64,000 bases of DNA from Cynocephalus volans (Eukaryota; Chordata; Mammalia; Dermoptera; Cynocephalidae): the NCBI RefSeq assembly GCF_027409185.1, contig NC_084475.1, forward strand, positions 18,682,130 to 18,746,129, in the 5' to 3' direction. How positions within the stretch are numbered: position 1 is the stretch's first letter; the number at the start of each line of letters is the position of its first letter. A model generated the notes under the pieces. That model did not search any database. It saw only the letters and a list, made by a program, of their open reading frames with translations, and was not told the origin of the DNA. Shown here one piece after another: positions 47,016-58,390 of this stretch. The translations under genes were made by a program, and so were the position numbers.

Positions 47016-49492
47016 GTTGGAAGCACGGCCATACAGCATTCACAAAATAAGTAAAACACGCTGGGTGAGGGTGCTTTTCCTCCAGGGTTGGGGCCAAGGA
47101 GAGGGCTGTGGGATGGTGACCTGTCTTATTCTTACTCTGCAGGCCAGGGAGAGACCAAGACCAACAGCAATCGCATGCAGTTAGTTCTCTTCAGCTAGAA
47201 CCTTCCACAGACCAGCAAGAAGGGCACCAGAAACCAGGCAGCAGCGTTCCGCCTACATCCTGGGCAGGGTGACTCAGTCGCTTGAATCCTGCCTCTAATG
47301 CGAAGATCACCTTTTGATCCTGGTCTGGGCCAGCTTTCTCTTTCCAGAGAAAGGCTCGGACCCCTGCCATCGTCCCACCCTGAATCCCACTTGGCCATCT
47401 CCCGGTTAGCTGTCTTGCTCACAGTGGGAACCGAGACCGGGGTGATTCGCTCTTACTCATCACCCCATGGGAAGATAATGCACAGTGTCCATCCCAGGGA
47501 TAGTACGGTCTGTCACCTTTACGCAGGGTGCTCAGAATGTGCCGAGCAGTGTGTATGCACAGCAACGTGCATACCCCGCGCATGTCCGGGAAATCCTCCA
47601 GTCATCTGCCACCACTTCCCATCTTTCTGTTGGGGGCCTGCAGCTTCTACCTGGCATTTGGCTCTTTTTACTGGCCCTTCTCCAGGCATCTCCTACCAGC
47701 CAGAGCCAGGCCTGATGGCCTCACGGCCTTGCATGTTCTGCCATGGTTGAGGCTTCTCCCCTCCCCTACTCAGTACTGACCAGTTCAGTCCCTGTCCTGG
47801 TGTGGGCATGAGGTCTCTTGCTACAGCTGAGCCCCTTGGCTGACCTTCTCAGCTGCTTCTCTTAGACTGGAGAGGCCTGGACGAGTGCCTGAGGGAGGGT
47901 CTGGGCTGCTCTCCTGGGCTCCTCCCCTCCATTCCAGCGCTCTGGCCAGAGCCTGTTCAGGGTCTTGCTGAGTTCTCAGCCAAACCCTGGTCCTGTGGTG
48001 GCCTGAGGAGCCCAGTGGAGAAGCCCCCACGTGCAGGCCAGCATTCCATAACCATTGACTGTCCCTCCCCCCATGCTGAGCAATGCCAGCTGGTCTCTGA
48101 GTGTCTTCTGGGCAGCCTTCCTGCCAGACCCCCTTACCTACTTTCACCAGGTGCCAAGGGACACTGAAAAGGGCTGTGGACAGCTGGAGGACCACTCTTG
48201 GAAGCCAGCCTGCCTTCCGGTGCTGGCTCCTCTCCCTCTTGCCCCCTTTTCATAGACTTCTACAACAGCAAGAAACATAGAGGTCACCTCCTCCACCCTC
48301 CAGTTTCCAAAAAGGATAGTTCAGAGGGATTTGGAACTCTCTGAGGCTTAGAGCAAAACCCTGGACGTTGGGCTGGCCAGGGGTCTTGCTGGAGTTTCCT
48401 TGGGAATTCTATGTTCATTAGGAGCACCAGCCCTGAACATCTGAGGCTCCCTGCTGCTGGGAGATGGGATGACCCTGGCATTCCCTGCAGTCAACCATGG
48501 TCTAGGTGGACAGAATGGCAGCCCGGGACTATCCTCTAGGGGTGACCTGGATTCTGATGAGAGTCAAGAGTGGACCCAGCGATCATTTGGGCCCTTGGGG
48601 AGCCTTCACAGTAGCTGCTAAGAGGAGGTCCTGCGTAGCTGCAAGGAGTAGTGGAAAGGACACTGGATTTGGAGGCAGGTGGCTGACAAGTGTTCCAATT
48701 CTGCTTCTACCACTACTTAATCTGTGTGATTTGAGGTAAGCCTAAATTCCCTGTACGTCTTAGTTTGCTCACCTGGAAAATGCAGTCTATTTTATTCTAC
48801 CTGCCTTACATCTGAGGCATGTAAGGAAGAAGACTGAAATCACCTATTGGAATGAATTTTGAAAAAACAAAATTGTTATTTGTGCAAACACATGGTGATA
48901 AAAACAAAAGATGACTGCTTCTGGAAGTAAAAGTCATGAATGAGTTAAATGATATTCTAATGACTCCAGAAACCCCATTATTTAAAGTCCATTTCTTCTT
49001 CTGTACAGCCACAGAGGTCAAGTGTTTGATGGGCTTCCATCAGGCACCACCCATTCTGCTGGATCTTGTGAAGAACACAACAGAAGATATAGTACCTGGT
49101 ACAGAGTAGACATTCAATAAATAATTATTGACTTAATGAATAAGAGTGAGTTTCTTCCCTCTGAGAGGTCACGGTCCAGTTTGGAAGGAGACAATAATGT
49201 GACCAAGTGATCTATGAGTGGTATAGGATGCATTTGGAGGGGCGAGAGGTCTCCAGGGCTGTGGGAGTCACAGAGAGTTTCAGGGAGGAGGCGGCCTCAA
49301 AAGAGAGGCAGGACTGGAAGAGAGGGGAAAGGGCTGGCCAGGATGACCCCAGCACAGGCTCACGGGTGAGCAGGACAGGAGACCATGCTGCCAGAAGTAT
49401 GTCTCCCAGTGGGGAGTGGAGTGGGGACAGGGGAGTTGAGGAAGATAAGCTTTCCAATGGGGATAGAGCCTGAAGGGTTTTGGGAACTCGGC
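47016..49492. other. Intergenic, no gene recognised
   Basis: One MIR and an L2-like 3' end near 49090-49140; otherwise unique. Confidence 0.5.
48645..48800 (+). repeat. MIR fragment
   Basis: gtggaaaggacactggattt, ttctgcttctaccactactt and gtttgctcacctggaaaatg follow MIR order. Confidence 0.65.
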
Positions 49493-49898
49493 TGATAGGG
49501 ATTGAACTGTGTCCCCCGCGTTTTATATATTCGAAGCTTAGTCCCCACCATAACCGTTGAGGGTAGGAAATCCATTGTGGTAGTTGAAAGGTGGGGCTTT
49601 GGAGAGATGATTGGGTTGTGGGGACCGCACCCTTGTGATTGGATTGATCCATTCTTGGAATAATGGGCAGGTTCTGGTGGCTTCAAAAAGAGAGTGAATG
49701 AGGAGGTTAGTCTCTCTCTTGCTCCTGACTTTCTGGCAATGTGATACCCTATGTTACCACCAAAGAAAGCTCTCACCAGATGTGTTCCTTGGACTTTGGG
49801 CTTCCCAGCCTCTGAAACTGTAAGCAATAAATACTGTTTCTTTACAAATTACCCAGTTCCAGGTATTTTGTTATAAGCAACAGAAATGGACTAATACG
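49493..49898 (+). mobile_element. MaLR-type solo LTR
   Basis: Starts tgatagggattgaactgtgt, ends ttgttataagcaacagaaat plus ggactaatacg; includes gggcttcccagcctctgaaa. About 400 bp, non-coding. Confidence 0.75.
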
Positions 49899-52129
49899 TT
49901 GGCTTAGCAGAAAGTGCCCAGGGGAACCAGTGTAGATTCCATGGGGATGAAATGTGTGGGTGACATCATGAAAGCAGTATTTTTAGAAGATGAGTCTGGC
50001 ATGGATGTGCCCGATGGGGACATACCAAACTTCTCGAAGTTCCCCAAAGTTTCCCTTTTCCGGGCCATTTCCCTGTTTCTAATATGTAGAATGACCCATT
50101 CTCCCGAGCCTCTGGAAGGAACACATGCTGATTTGCCTTAGCTCACACATCGCCTCTTCTGGGAAGCCACTAAGTTCATTTCCTCCTGGGCACCCCCAGC
50201 TCTACCCTGTATACCGTTTTATTTTTACACCCATTCCTTTCTAGGATGCTTCTGGGTTTTCATATCTGGTTTACCTTTCAGATAGCGAGGCTCTTGAAAT
50301 CCAGAATATTTCCTAGCTGTCAGTGATCTCTGGCACCAGGACAGTATTTCCACCTGTGTTGGTACTACCTGGGGTGGGGTCAGGCAAGCGTCAGGTGCTG
50401 CTGATTCACCCTACCATTCAGGAACACTGCACCCCAACCCCGTCCAGCTTCTTGGGACACCACCCACAATGATCATATCATGAACAGCACCCCCTGGAGT
50501 TGTATGACAAAGCAGCCTCCTGGAGGACCTGGGTCCTCCTGGATTTTATATCTCATGTCTATACCCTCAATATCCTGTACATTATAGATACTAAATAGTT
50601 TTCTGTATGAAAAGATTCTATGATTTTGAGATTTGGGGGAGGGGAGGTGAAAGAGAGGAAATACATCTTGTGTAATGTAAATAACAAACTTCCATTTTGT
50701 TTTTTGCTGTTGTTTTTAAAGTCTGGGGTTTTCAGCCTTTTCCTAAGGCTGGGCTTGAGTATTGCTATGAACATTGGCAGTGACGGTGTTCACAAGGAGA
50801 GCCCACAGTTGTAGTATTCAGAGCCCTGGCTGCTTTTCAGAAAAGACCCTGGGGCCTCTGATTCTCTCTGCAGCGCAGCTTTCCAGGCCGCTGCTGTTGC
50901 TTAAGGCTGTGCTGCAATCCAGAGCGCTCAGGAGTGGGAAGTCCAGAGTTCTCCCCGCTTCTGGGAACAGCCCCCCATCCCCCTCCCAGCACCAGCTTCC
51001 ACAGGCAAGTCCTCATGACAGTGGGTCAGGCTCACCCAAGGATTTCACAAACGCCTGGCCTGTTCCCAGCACAGCACAGCTGGGAGGGCTCAGCGCTGGG
51101 GGGAAGAGTTCCATCCTCCTCCATGGGCCTCCGCTGTCCTTGGGCCCAGGGCTGTGGGGCTGGAGCCCAGGGAGAGGGAAGGGCTGCACTTGTTCACGCT
51201 TGCCGCAGCGCAGGCAGGCGATAAGCTCTGGGCCTTCCCTCCCTGCTGATTTCCCAGCTCTGGCTTAGTCAAGGTACAAGGAGGAAATTCCCTTTCCAAA
51301 GAAGAGAGGAGAATCCAGGTTTGTCTTCCCTGAAGGCAGTAGCAAGTGGTCCCAGAGTTACCTGGGGAGGTGTTGATTTATTCAGTTTCCAAGACCATCC
51401 TTAGGCTTCTGATTCAGAAGAGCTGGGGTAGGAGTCCAGGAATCAGCAAGTTCATCCACACCCTGGGGGACCAGCCTTAGGTGGTTCTCTGCTTCTCTGC
51501 GCTTTCAGGGGCCTTGGGGGGCAGGTGGGAGGATTTCTGGACAGTGAATGAAGGGTTTAGCAGAAAGTGCCTGGATTCTAAATGAGGGCATCCAACTCTT
51601 TAACTCCGGCCAGATCCTGGAGGAACTGACCTTGGATTTGGGGGCTCAGCTTCTCCATCTCTAAAATGGACGTGTTCTGATCTAGGGGTAGAAAGACCAA
51701 CTGTCCTTGTTTTCTAGATTTTCAGGGCTAACCCGGGACAAGCTGGTTACTCTACCTGAGGGTGGGATGGGAGCCTGGATGTGCGATGTAGTGGCATAAA
51801 TAGCAGTCTGTATTTATTCAATTTACGTATTTATTAATTTATTGTCTGGTCGCTCCCACTCAATCTCAGAAGAGCCGGGCCAGCAGGGTTTACAACAATC
51901 CCTGACAATAGGATGTGTTCCAGATATTCGCTGAATGAATGAATGAATGAATGAATGAGGGAGTGAGTGACTAGAAGGGGAGGGGGCTGCTGGGCTCCAA
52001 GGACAGGCTCCCTGGATAGATTGTGGGGGGGGCGTCTGCTCTGCTGACCCGGAGGGGGATCTCGGCTCCCCTGGGACAAGACAACTTGATCCACTCTCAG
52101 CCGGGAAAGAGAGTCAGGGCTTTCTGAGC
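49899..52129. other. Intergenic before CpG island C
   Basis: Unique sequence with an AT-rich patch at 50580-50720 and the (GAAT)n repeat. No gene recognised. Confidence 0.5.
51930..51975 (+). repeat. (GAAT)n microsatellite
   Basis: About six tgaa units following an L2-like 3' end, a common origin for this repeat. Confidence 0.8.
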
Positions 52130-52780
52130 AGCGTCGCCTCGAGAGGTCAGTGACCCCTGGCGACGGGTGGCCGTCTCCCTCCCTGCCCCCACGCGCCCAG
52201 GGCGGCCCGGTCCCCACCTCCCCTCCCCTCCCGCCCCCCGCCCCTGGGAGGTGCGCCTGGCAGCCTCCCGGCCCAATTTCCTGGCACTCGGCTGAGAATA
52301 AACAGCGCTCTCGGCCTGTAATCCCGTTGCCGTGGCGACCGCGCTCCGCGGGCGGGGGGCGTGGCGGGGGCGTGGCCGAGGGCGTGGCTTACTCGCGGCG
52401 CGCAGGCTGGGCTGGGTGGCGACGGCGGTGGCCGGGGCCCCGGAGTGCCTCCCCCTCCCCCGTGCGCGGCGCGGACATTCTTCGCATAGCTCCGCCAGGG
52501 CTCCCGCGGTGTCCGGGAAGTGACTCTTCCTGGCAGAGAGCGGCTCGGAGCGACGCGCCCGCCCGCCAGCCCGGCGGCCGCCGAAACGGCAGGGGGCGGG
52601 GCGCGGGCCGGTGCTCCCCGGACCGGGGCTCTGCGCACCCTCCGCCTCGCGCGTCCCCACCCCGCCCCGCGCTCCTGGGGCCTGAGCCCCCCACCTCCGC
52701 AGCTTCGTGCCCCTCTCCCCCTGCTCTCTCTGCCCGGGACCCCTGCGGCGCTCCCTCCGGAACATCCTCCCTCGGTCCTC
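52130..52780. other. Orphan CpG island C
   Basis: About 650 bp of CpG-dense sequence 2.4 kb beyond the 3' end of SOCS3. It holds an X-box-like motif (gttgccgtggcgac, 52326-52339) and GC-box-like runs near 52360. Long open frames on both strands are compositional. No known exon is recognisable. Confidence 0.75.
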
Positions 52781-53261
52781 AGACCAGGACACACCGTGCG
52801 GGCTTATTTTCCACCGCTGGCTCCCCTGGTGCGGCCTCCTTCCCTCCCCCCAAGCAGGCTTTAAATTTCCTATTCCTGGCTTTCAGTCATCAGGAGGCCT
52901 GCCCAAAAACAGCGCCACCAGGGAGAGCATAGGGCCTCTTGGGGTGGATTCTTACAGCGTTAGAAGCAGGGTAACAGGACACGGGGCCTGGCCAGGGACC
53001 TCCGTCTGTGCTCTTAACTCTGCTGAGGCACGAGGTACCTGCTCAAGCCACAGGGAATTGCCCCCACGCCCTGCAGAGCGCTTCTTAGCACACCTTGGAG
53101 CCAGGAGCATTCCTCCTCCGGCGGTCCCCCCCCCCCCCACTAAGTCCTTTGGAGGTGGGGTGCCTTCTCAAAGGATTGAGAAGGGAAGAAAGCCTTCCGT
53201 AACAGGGGGATGGCATGAAGGGAGAAGAGAGGAAGGAGCCGCTGGCGAGCGGGCTCTTTGC

Positions 53262-53340
53262 TGGTCTTGCCACTAGCTTGCTGTGTGACTTTAAGCAAGT
53301 TGCTTCCCTTCTCTGAGCCTAAGTTTCCTTGTCTACAAAT
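53262..53340 (+). repeat. MIR fragment
   Basis: cttgctgtgtgactttaagc and gagcctaagtttccttgtct are the MIR core. Confidence 0.6.
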
Positions 53341-54257
53341 CCACAGAGTTGTTCCAGTCTGTGATCTGAAATGGAGAGACAGAAGTCGGGGGTAGGCAGT
53401 GAGCTGCTTCTGCACCTCCCCAAAACCAAGCTTCAGCCTCCAGGGGTGGACAGGGAAGGCCTCTTCCTCCCAGGCCAGAGAAGGCCAAATCCTTTTGCTA
53501 GTGTCCTGTGAACACCGGACACCTTGAGGCCAAGGACAGGGTCTCAGTGAGCTCCAGGTTCCATGGTTCCATCGAGGCCGTCGTTCCAGCAGAAGGGGAG
53601 CTCTCTACAGCACAAGACCAGGATGAGGACGAGCTGCCACAAGTTTCCCAGAAGCTCATCCTCCTTGGAGGCACCAGGGAGTCAGGCCCCACTGGGTCCC
53701 CTCACCTGGCAAGGTGACCCTACCTGGGTCTGCATTCACAGTTCCAGTTGATGGTGCCTCTGGTGTGATTCCCATGTCCTCTGTCCACTCAGCAGCCTTA
53801 CTCCTGGTCTGGCCCCTTCTCGTCTGTCACTTTAGGTCATTTTCCCCAAAAGTCCGGGAAATGGGAAAGAAAAACGACTTTGTTTATTTACTCTCTCAGT
53901 TGTCTTTTGGACACTGATTCCTGGAGTGGTTTATCGGGTGTTAGGAGGACAGCAAGAAGCTCTGGCATTTGAGTCATCTGATACTTGGATGAGGGGACAG
54001 GACCCCTGACTCGGAAATATTAACACTTATCTCCTGGCTGTCAGGTTGTCAGGTCTGTGGGGCTGGAGAAGGATGCAGGGCAAAATATCACATAGAAGGT
54101 GTTGTTTTTTTTTCCCCCCCAGCAGAACTCCAGTGCAGAAATCCCAGAGTGCCAGAGTGTGTGTGTATGTGCGCGGGGGGTGGGGGGGTTACTAACCTCT
54201 TGGCTTTTCTGGGGGGTCTCACCCAGGGGCAACCACAGGTATATACTTGGTGTATAG

Positions 54258-54460
54258 GGAGGCTGAAAGCTTATGGGTTTTGGAAATCAAATGCTTCTGG
54301 GTTCCAATCCTGTCTTTCCAGAATTCCCAAGTGATATGTCCCTGGGCTGGTTGCTTAAGCTCTGTAAAGCTGAATCGCTGCCCCCACACAGTCAACAAAT
54401 GTTTACTGAGCACTAATCTAGGCACCAGAAGTGACCAGTCCAAGTCCCTGCTGGTATGGA
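54258..54460 (+). repeat. MIR plus L2-like fragments
   Basis: A diverged MIR (tctgggttccaatcctgtct) is followed by an L2-type phrase (caacaaatgtttactgagca). Confidence 0.5.
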
Positions 54461-55225
54461 GTACATAGCTGTCTCTGAGAATATGGGGATGATAACACCC
54501 GCATTGTGGGGGTAGTTGGGAGGGTTAATCCAGGTTGTCTATAAGTGTTTAGGGTGTGCAAGTGGTGGGTGCTCTCTTTGGGAGGAGTGAGGCCCCGTCT
54601 ACTGCTCAGGTGGGGGCCCTTAGGGATGTGGGAGGGAAGCTGGAAGTGAGGGAAGCAGTGGTCAGGAAGCCCTTGAACACCTGGTCCCCTGGAGAGCGCC
54701 CCACCTGCGTGCAGCGTTTGCATCGGGATTACCCCTTCCCCCACCTCCTGTGAACCTTGCTGCTGTGCTGAGGTCATGGGTCGCTGCTAGGACCCCATTG
54801 CCTGGGCTTTCTCGGAACACCTCCCTGCCAGGGAGCACAAGCGCCTCTAATAGCTTGGAGCCTCTAAAAGCCTTGACCACAGCTCAGCTGGCTCCCTGCA
54901 AGCCCTTTGAAGCGCTTCCTTCGAACTTGCTTTGCATATTCTGGTCAGATCTGAATCAGACTAGCAGGAATTACCCCTCTTGGTAACAGTCTAGGTGGCT
55001 GCCTTAGCTTGTCAGTGACACACACGGGCAGGCACGCTGACGTGAAGGCGCGTCTGATATTCCACCGCGAGGAGCACCAGGGCAGTGAGGGGGCAGACCC
55101 GCCAACCTCTGTGCCTCCCGTTCTCCTCTCCTCCGAGGCAGAGTGTGGGTGTGGGTGAAAGAGAAAGCAAGGCAGAGAAGGGGCAGGGGAAGAAGTCTCG
55201 AGTCATGTTTTTCATTAAAAAATAG

Positions 55226-55280
55226 TGCTCTTTATTATAAATTACTGAAATGTTTCTTTTCTGAGTATAAATATAAATAT
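55226..55280 (-). terminator. SOCS3: SOCS3 3' end: AU-rich elements and poly(A) signal
   Basis: On the minus strand an AATAAA signal lies at 55236-55231. Just upstream are three ATTTA pentamers, at 55278-55274, 55272-55268 and 55242-55238, in a U-rich stretch. Cleavage should fall about 10-25 nt past the signal. AU-rich elements of this sort mark unstable cytokine-response mRNAs bound by TTP-type decay factors; their use here is inferred. Confidence 0.85.
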
Positions 55281-56811
55281 GTGCAAAGTTTGACTTGGAT
55301 TGGGATTTTGTTGAGTTCTTCAAGCATCTCCTAACAGCCTCGAAGGCCTGAGTGAGGGGGAGGAGAGAGGACTGGAGGTGGAATCTTTATAAAAGACAGA
55401 GTGATTGAGGCAGATTGTAAACATTATTTAAAAATAAGAAACAAACAAAAAATTCGAGAAAAAAAACCACCCCAACACACAGCTGCCCCATCCAGCCCAA
55501 TAACCTGACACAGAAAACTGAATGTGTTTGTTTAGTTTTCCCCCCCAAAAAGAACAGTTCCAGGTAATTCCATCACTGCTACATTCCTGTAAGTTTTCAC
55601 TGATCAGTGCTATGGCAGACCGGAGCAGCTGGAGTGACAGGCACCCGGCCTCTGAGTGACTTCCTCCTCCCCTGACCCAGGCGAGGAGGGAGGGCTGTGC
55701 AGGACTGGGGGTGCTGTGGGACCTGGTGGCTCTGCTCTGACCACGAGGCACCTATGACTGGCCAATACCCACGGGGCTAACATTCTCCCAGAGCTCAGCT
55801 GGAAGGCATGGGTCTCTGCCCCCCACCCACTTTCCCTGGCTGGCTGGGTGCTCTTGGGCAAATCCCTTGGCCTCTCTGCCTGGATTGGCCAAGTGTGTGG
55901 CTTATCGTGTGCCAGTCCCTATCCATAGGACAGGGAGCATTTAAGGCGAATCTCCTAGCCACTCATAGTCAGGAGGCACAAAGTAGAACCCCCCCCATCT
56001 TCTCTACCGGGGGTCTGGGATCAAAGATGGCTCATCTCCGTCCTCCCCACCCTCCACTCCCAGGCGCTGGAAGGTATAGCATGGGTAGGAAAAGGAGACC
56101 AACTGACCAACCCGTCCATCCCCCTCCAAATGCCACTTCCCCCTTAAAACAGGGGAAGGGCTCCGGGCACCAGGTGGACTTTGGGACCTGTGTCTTGGGT
56201 GGTGGTTCCAAGAGAGAGGGTGAGGGGTACCTGGTCACCCCTTGCTCTTTCCTCAGAGCCAGGGAGAGGCGCATGCAGCTTCTCCTCACCTGGGCTGGGC
56301 ACTGGGAGTGGCCACCTCCTTGGCCAGCCCCAAACCCTGGGGCCCCCTCAGGCGCCCTCTCTCTTCCATCCTTTCCCAGGCTCCGCAACCTGCTCAGGTT
56401 TAAACCAAATCAAAGAGCAAACAAGTTCCGTTGGAAAGTTTGAAGATTCCCGGGCAGTTCTCATTAGTTCAACACTCCCTAAGTGTCCCCGTTCGGAAGG
56501 GGAGGAGGAATCGAGAAAGGGACGAGGAGAGGAGAATCCACCTGTCGTTACTATTGTCCCACCAGGCCAGCTGGCTCCTCCGGAGAAGCTGGAGTGGGGG
56601 AGGGGGCGCAGGTGGCCCTCCCCCCTCCTTCAAACTCATTCCAGGTCCTGCCTGCCCCATTCTGCAGCGGGGAGGGCAGAAGGGAGGCGCCTGTCCGCCC
56701 GGCTCGCCCAGAGCTACAGGACTCCCTCACGGCTGGATTCTTGTGCTTGTGCCATGTGCCACCGAGGAGAGGGGACCCAGGCCCCTCTCCCGGACTCCTG
56801 CCCTTTGCTCT
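55237..56811 (-). other. SOCS3: SOCS3 3' untranslated region
   Basis: About 1.6 kb between the TAA at 56814-56812 and the poly(A) signal, close to the length known for mammalian SOCS3. No SINE, LTR or LINE is recognisable inside it, unlike the sequence to its left. The distal 300 nt are AT-rich; the proximal part is GC-rich. Confidence 0.8.
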
Positions 56812-57489
56812 TTACAGTGGGGCATCATACTGGTCCAGGAACTCGCGGATGGGCCCCGGCAGCTGGGTGACTTTCTCATAGGAGTCCAGGTGGCCGTTGA
56901 CGGTCTTGCGACAGAGATGCTGAAGAGTGGCCACGTTGGAGGAGAGGGGCCGGCTCAACACCAGGGGGATCTTCTCGCCCCCCGAGTAGATGTAATAGGC
57001 TCTCCTGGGGGGGTTCCCTGGGAGCGGCTGGGCAGGCGGCTGCTCTGGCACCTCGGAGGAGGGTTCAGGGGGTGGCGAGGGGAAGGAGGGGGCGCCGGGC
57101 GGAGGCATGTAGTGATGCACCAGCTTGAGCACGCAGTCGAAGCGGGGCACGGGCTGCGTGCTGCGGGGGTCGCTCTGCAGGGAGAAGCTGCCCCCCTCGC
57201 ACTGGATGCGCAGGTTCTTGGTCCCCGACTGGGTCTTGACGCTGAGCGTGAAGAAGTGGCGCTGGTCCGAGCTGTCGCGGATGAGGAAGGTGCCGGCGGG
57301 CTCGGCGCTCAACAGCAGGTTCGCCTCGCCGCCGGTCACGGCGCTCCAGTAGAAGCCGCTCTCCTGCAGCTTGCGCACCGTGTTCACCACCAGCTGGTAC
57401 TCGCTCTTGGAGCTGAAGGTCTTGAGGCGCAGGCTGGTGTCCAGGGGGCGGCTCATCCCGGCGGCGGGAAACTTGCTGTGGGTGACCAT
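56812..57489 (-). CDS. SOCS3: Suppressor of cytokine signaling 3 (SOCS3), 225 aa
   Basis: Cytokine-inducible inhibitor of JAK/STAT signalling. In the family it binds gp130-type receptors and JAK1/JAK2/TYK2 and recruits an Elongin B/C-Cullin 5 ubiquitin ligase in the cytoplasm. Visible in the translation: a kinase inhibitory region near residues 22-33 (Leu22, Phe25), an extended SH2 subdomain, and an SH2 domain from about 46 with the FLIRDSS motif and phosphotyrosine-binding Arg71. A Pro/Ser/Glu-rich PEST-like insert covers about 129-163. The C-terminal SOCS box (about 177-224) has a BC box (Thr188, Leu189, Cys193, Val197) and a Cul5-box-like LPGPIREFL stretch. Tyr204 and Tyr221, known phosphosites, are kept. 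Length equals the mammalian protein and the frame is intact. The start is the first Met in strong context (gccATGG); Met12 is a second in-frame start and Lys6 lies between them. The whole CDS sits in exon 2, as in other mammals. Identification is secure. Confidence 0.98.
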   Translation of the reverse strand: MVTHSKFPAAGMSRPLDTSLRLKTFSSKSEYQLVVNTVRKLQESGFYWSAVTGGEANLLLSAEPAGTFLIRDSSDQRHFFTLSVKTQSGTKNLRIQCEGGSFSLQSDPRSTQPVPRFDCVLKLVHHYMPPPGAPSFPSPPPEPSSEVPEQPPAQPLPGNPPRRAYYIYSGGEKIPLVLSRPLSSNVATLQHLCRKTVNGHLDSYEKVTQLPGPIREFLDQYDAPL

Positions 57490-57559
57490 GGCGCACGGAG
57501 CCAGCGTGGATCTGCGCGGCGGCGGCTGCAGCTGCTTCGCGGCCTCCGCACAGCGGCCG

Positions 57560-57568
57560 CTACCGCAT
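57560..57568 (-). promoter_or_regulatory. Two-codon upstream ORF in the SOCS3 5' UTR
   Basis: Nine bases into exon 2 the mRNA reads ATG CGG TAG, a minimal Met-Arg uORF. It ends 70 nt before the main ATG and is in a different frame. Exon 1, read through on the minus strand, has no other ATG, so this is the only upstream start in the spliced leader. Its context has G at -3 but C at +4, so leaky scanning is expected. I recall the same uORF in human SOCS3. Any effect on translation is inference. Confidence 0.8.
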
Positions 57569-57577
57569 TCCGGGGGG

Positions 57578-58089
57578 CTGCGGGGAGAAGGGGGACGCGC
57601 CGCGTGAGCGCCCGGAACCCTCCGTCGCGCCCGGCCCGCCCCGGCTCCCCTGCTCCGACCCAGGCACCCCGCGGAGCCCCCCCAGCCCCCGCCTCCGCCA
57701 GTGCGGTGGCCCCGGGCAGCCCCTTCCCCAGCGCGCACTGGGAGGCGCCGAGTGGAAAACTCGCGCACGGAAGTTGGATCTCCAGGAGCGCGGCCGGGGT
57801 GGGGAGCGGGAGAAGGGCCCCCGGGACGATCTGGGCGCCGCTCAGTCCGGTGGCCCCGGGTGGCGGGGACGGACAGAGAAACCCGACGCACGGGGGTAGG
57901 GAGGGGACAGAAGCCCGAGGGCCCCAGCCTGAGTATTCCGGGAACCTGGGATCTCCAGCTTCCATCCGCTCTGCCCCCAACCTCGTCCCCTCCCTGCCGG
58001 GAATGACCCGGGAAGGGGAGGGGAAACCGGGAAAAGCTCCTAGGACTAAGCGAGCCCCCTCCTCCCCACGCCGCGCCCCTCCTTCCTAC
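57578..58089 (-). other. SOCS3: SOCS3 intron 1 (512 bp, in the 5' UTR)
   Basis: On the minus strand the donor reads GACCAG|GTAGG with GT at 58089-58088. The acceptor is a pyrimidine-rich tract ending GCAG|CCCCCC with AG at 57579-57578. The flanking exon sequence closely resembles the exon 1/exon 2 junction I recall for the human transcript. The intron is GC-rich and lies inside the CpG island. No repeat is visible in it. Its 512-bp length is not a multiple of three, so the frame open through genomic DNA upstream of the ATG is not kept in the spliced mRNA. Confidence 0.85.
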
Positions 58090-58390
58090 CTGGTCCGGAG
58101 TCGAAGTCTCCGGCCTCGGGGCTGCGCCTGCTACGGTCCCCAAGGCGAGGCGGCGGCGCGGCAGCCAGCGGTGGCCCGCGCTGCGCCCAGATGTTGGCGG
58201 CAGTGAAGTCCACAAAGGGGCCCTTGAGCGCGCGTCCCCCGGGCTTCGCTGGGGCGCCTGCCCTGCCCCCGGCGCGCCCCCGGGCCGACCAGGCGGGGAC
58301 GGGGCGAGGGGCCGCGGCTGGAGCTGGGCCGGCGGGCGGCGTGCGGGGCCGGATTCTTGGCGGCGGCGGCGGCGGCGGCGGGGAGTCCGG

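Larger units (their letters stand above)
52781..55211. other. Downstream flank of SOCS3
   Basis: Unique sequence with MIR/L2 pieces and a TTCCCAGAA STAT-type palindrome at 53645-53653. No gene recognised. Confidence 0.5.

Noticed and set aside
52097..52932. Open frames of 215-260 codons in CpG island C
   Set aside because: Same compositional effect on both strands; no recognisable protein.
56431..58206. 591-codon plus-strand open frame antisense to SOCS3
   Set aside because: It is the reverse shadow of SOCS3 and its CpG island. Composition is Gly/Pro/Arg/Ala-rich, no domain is recognisable, and GC-rich DNA lacks stops.
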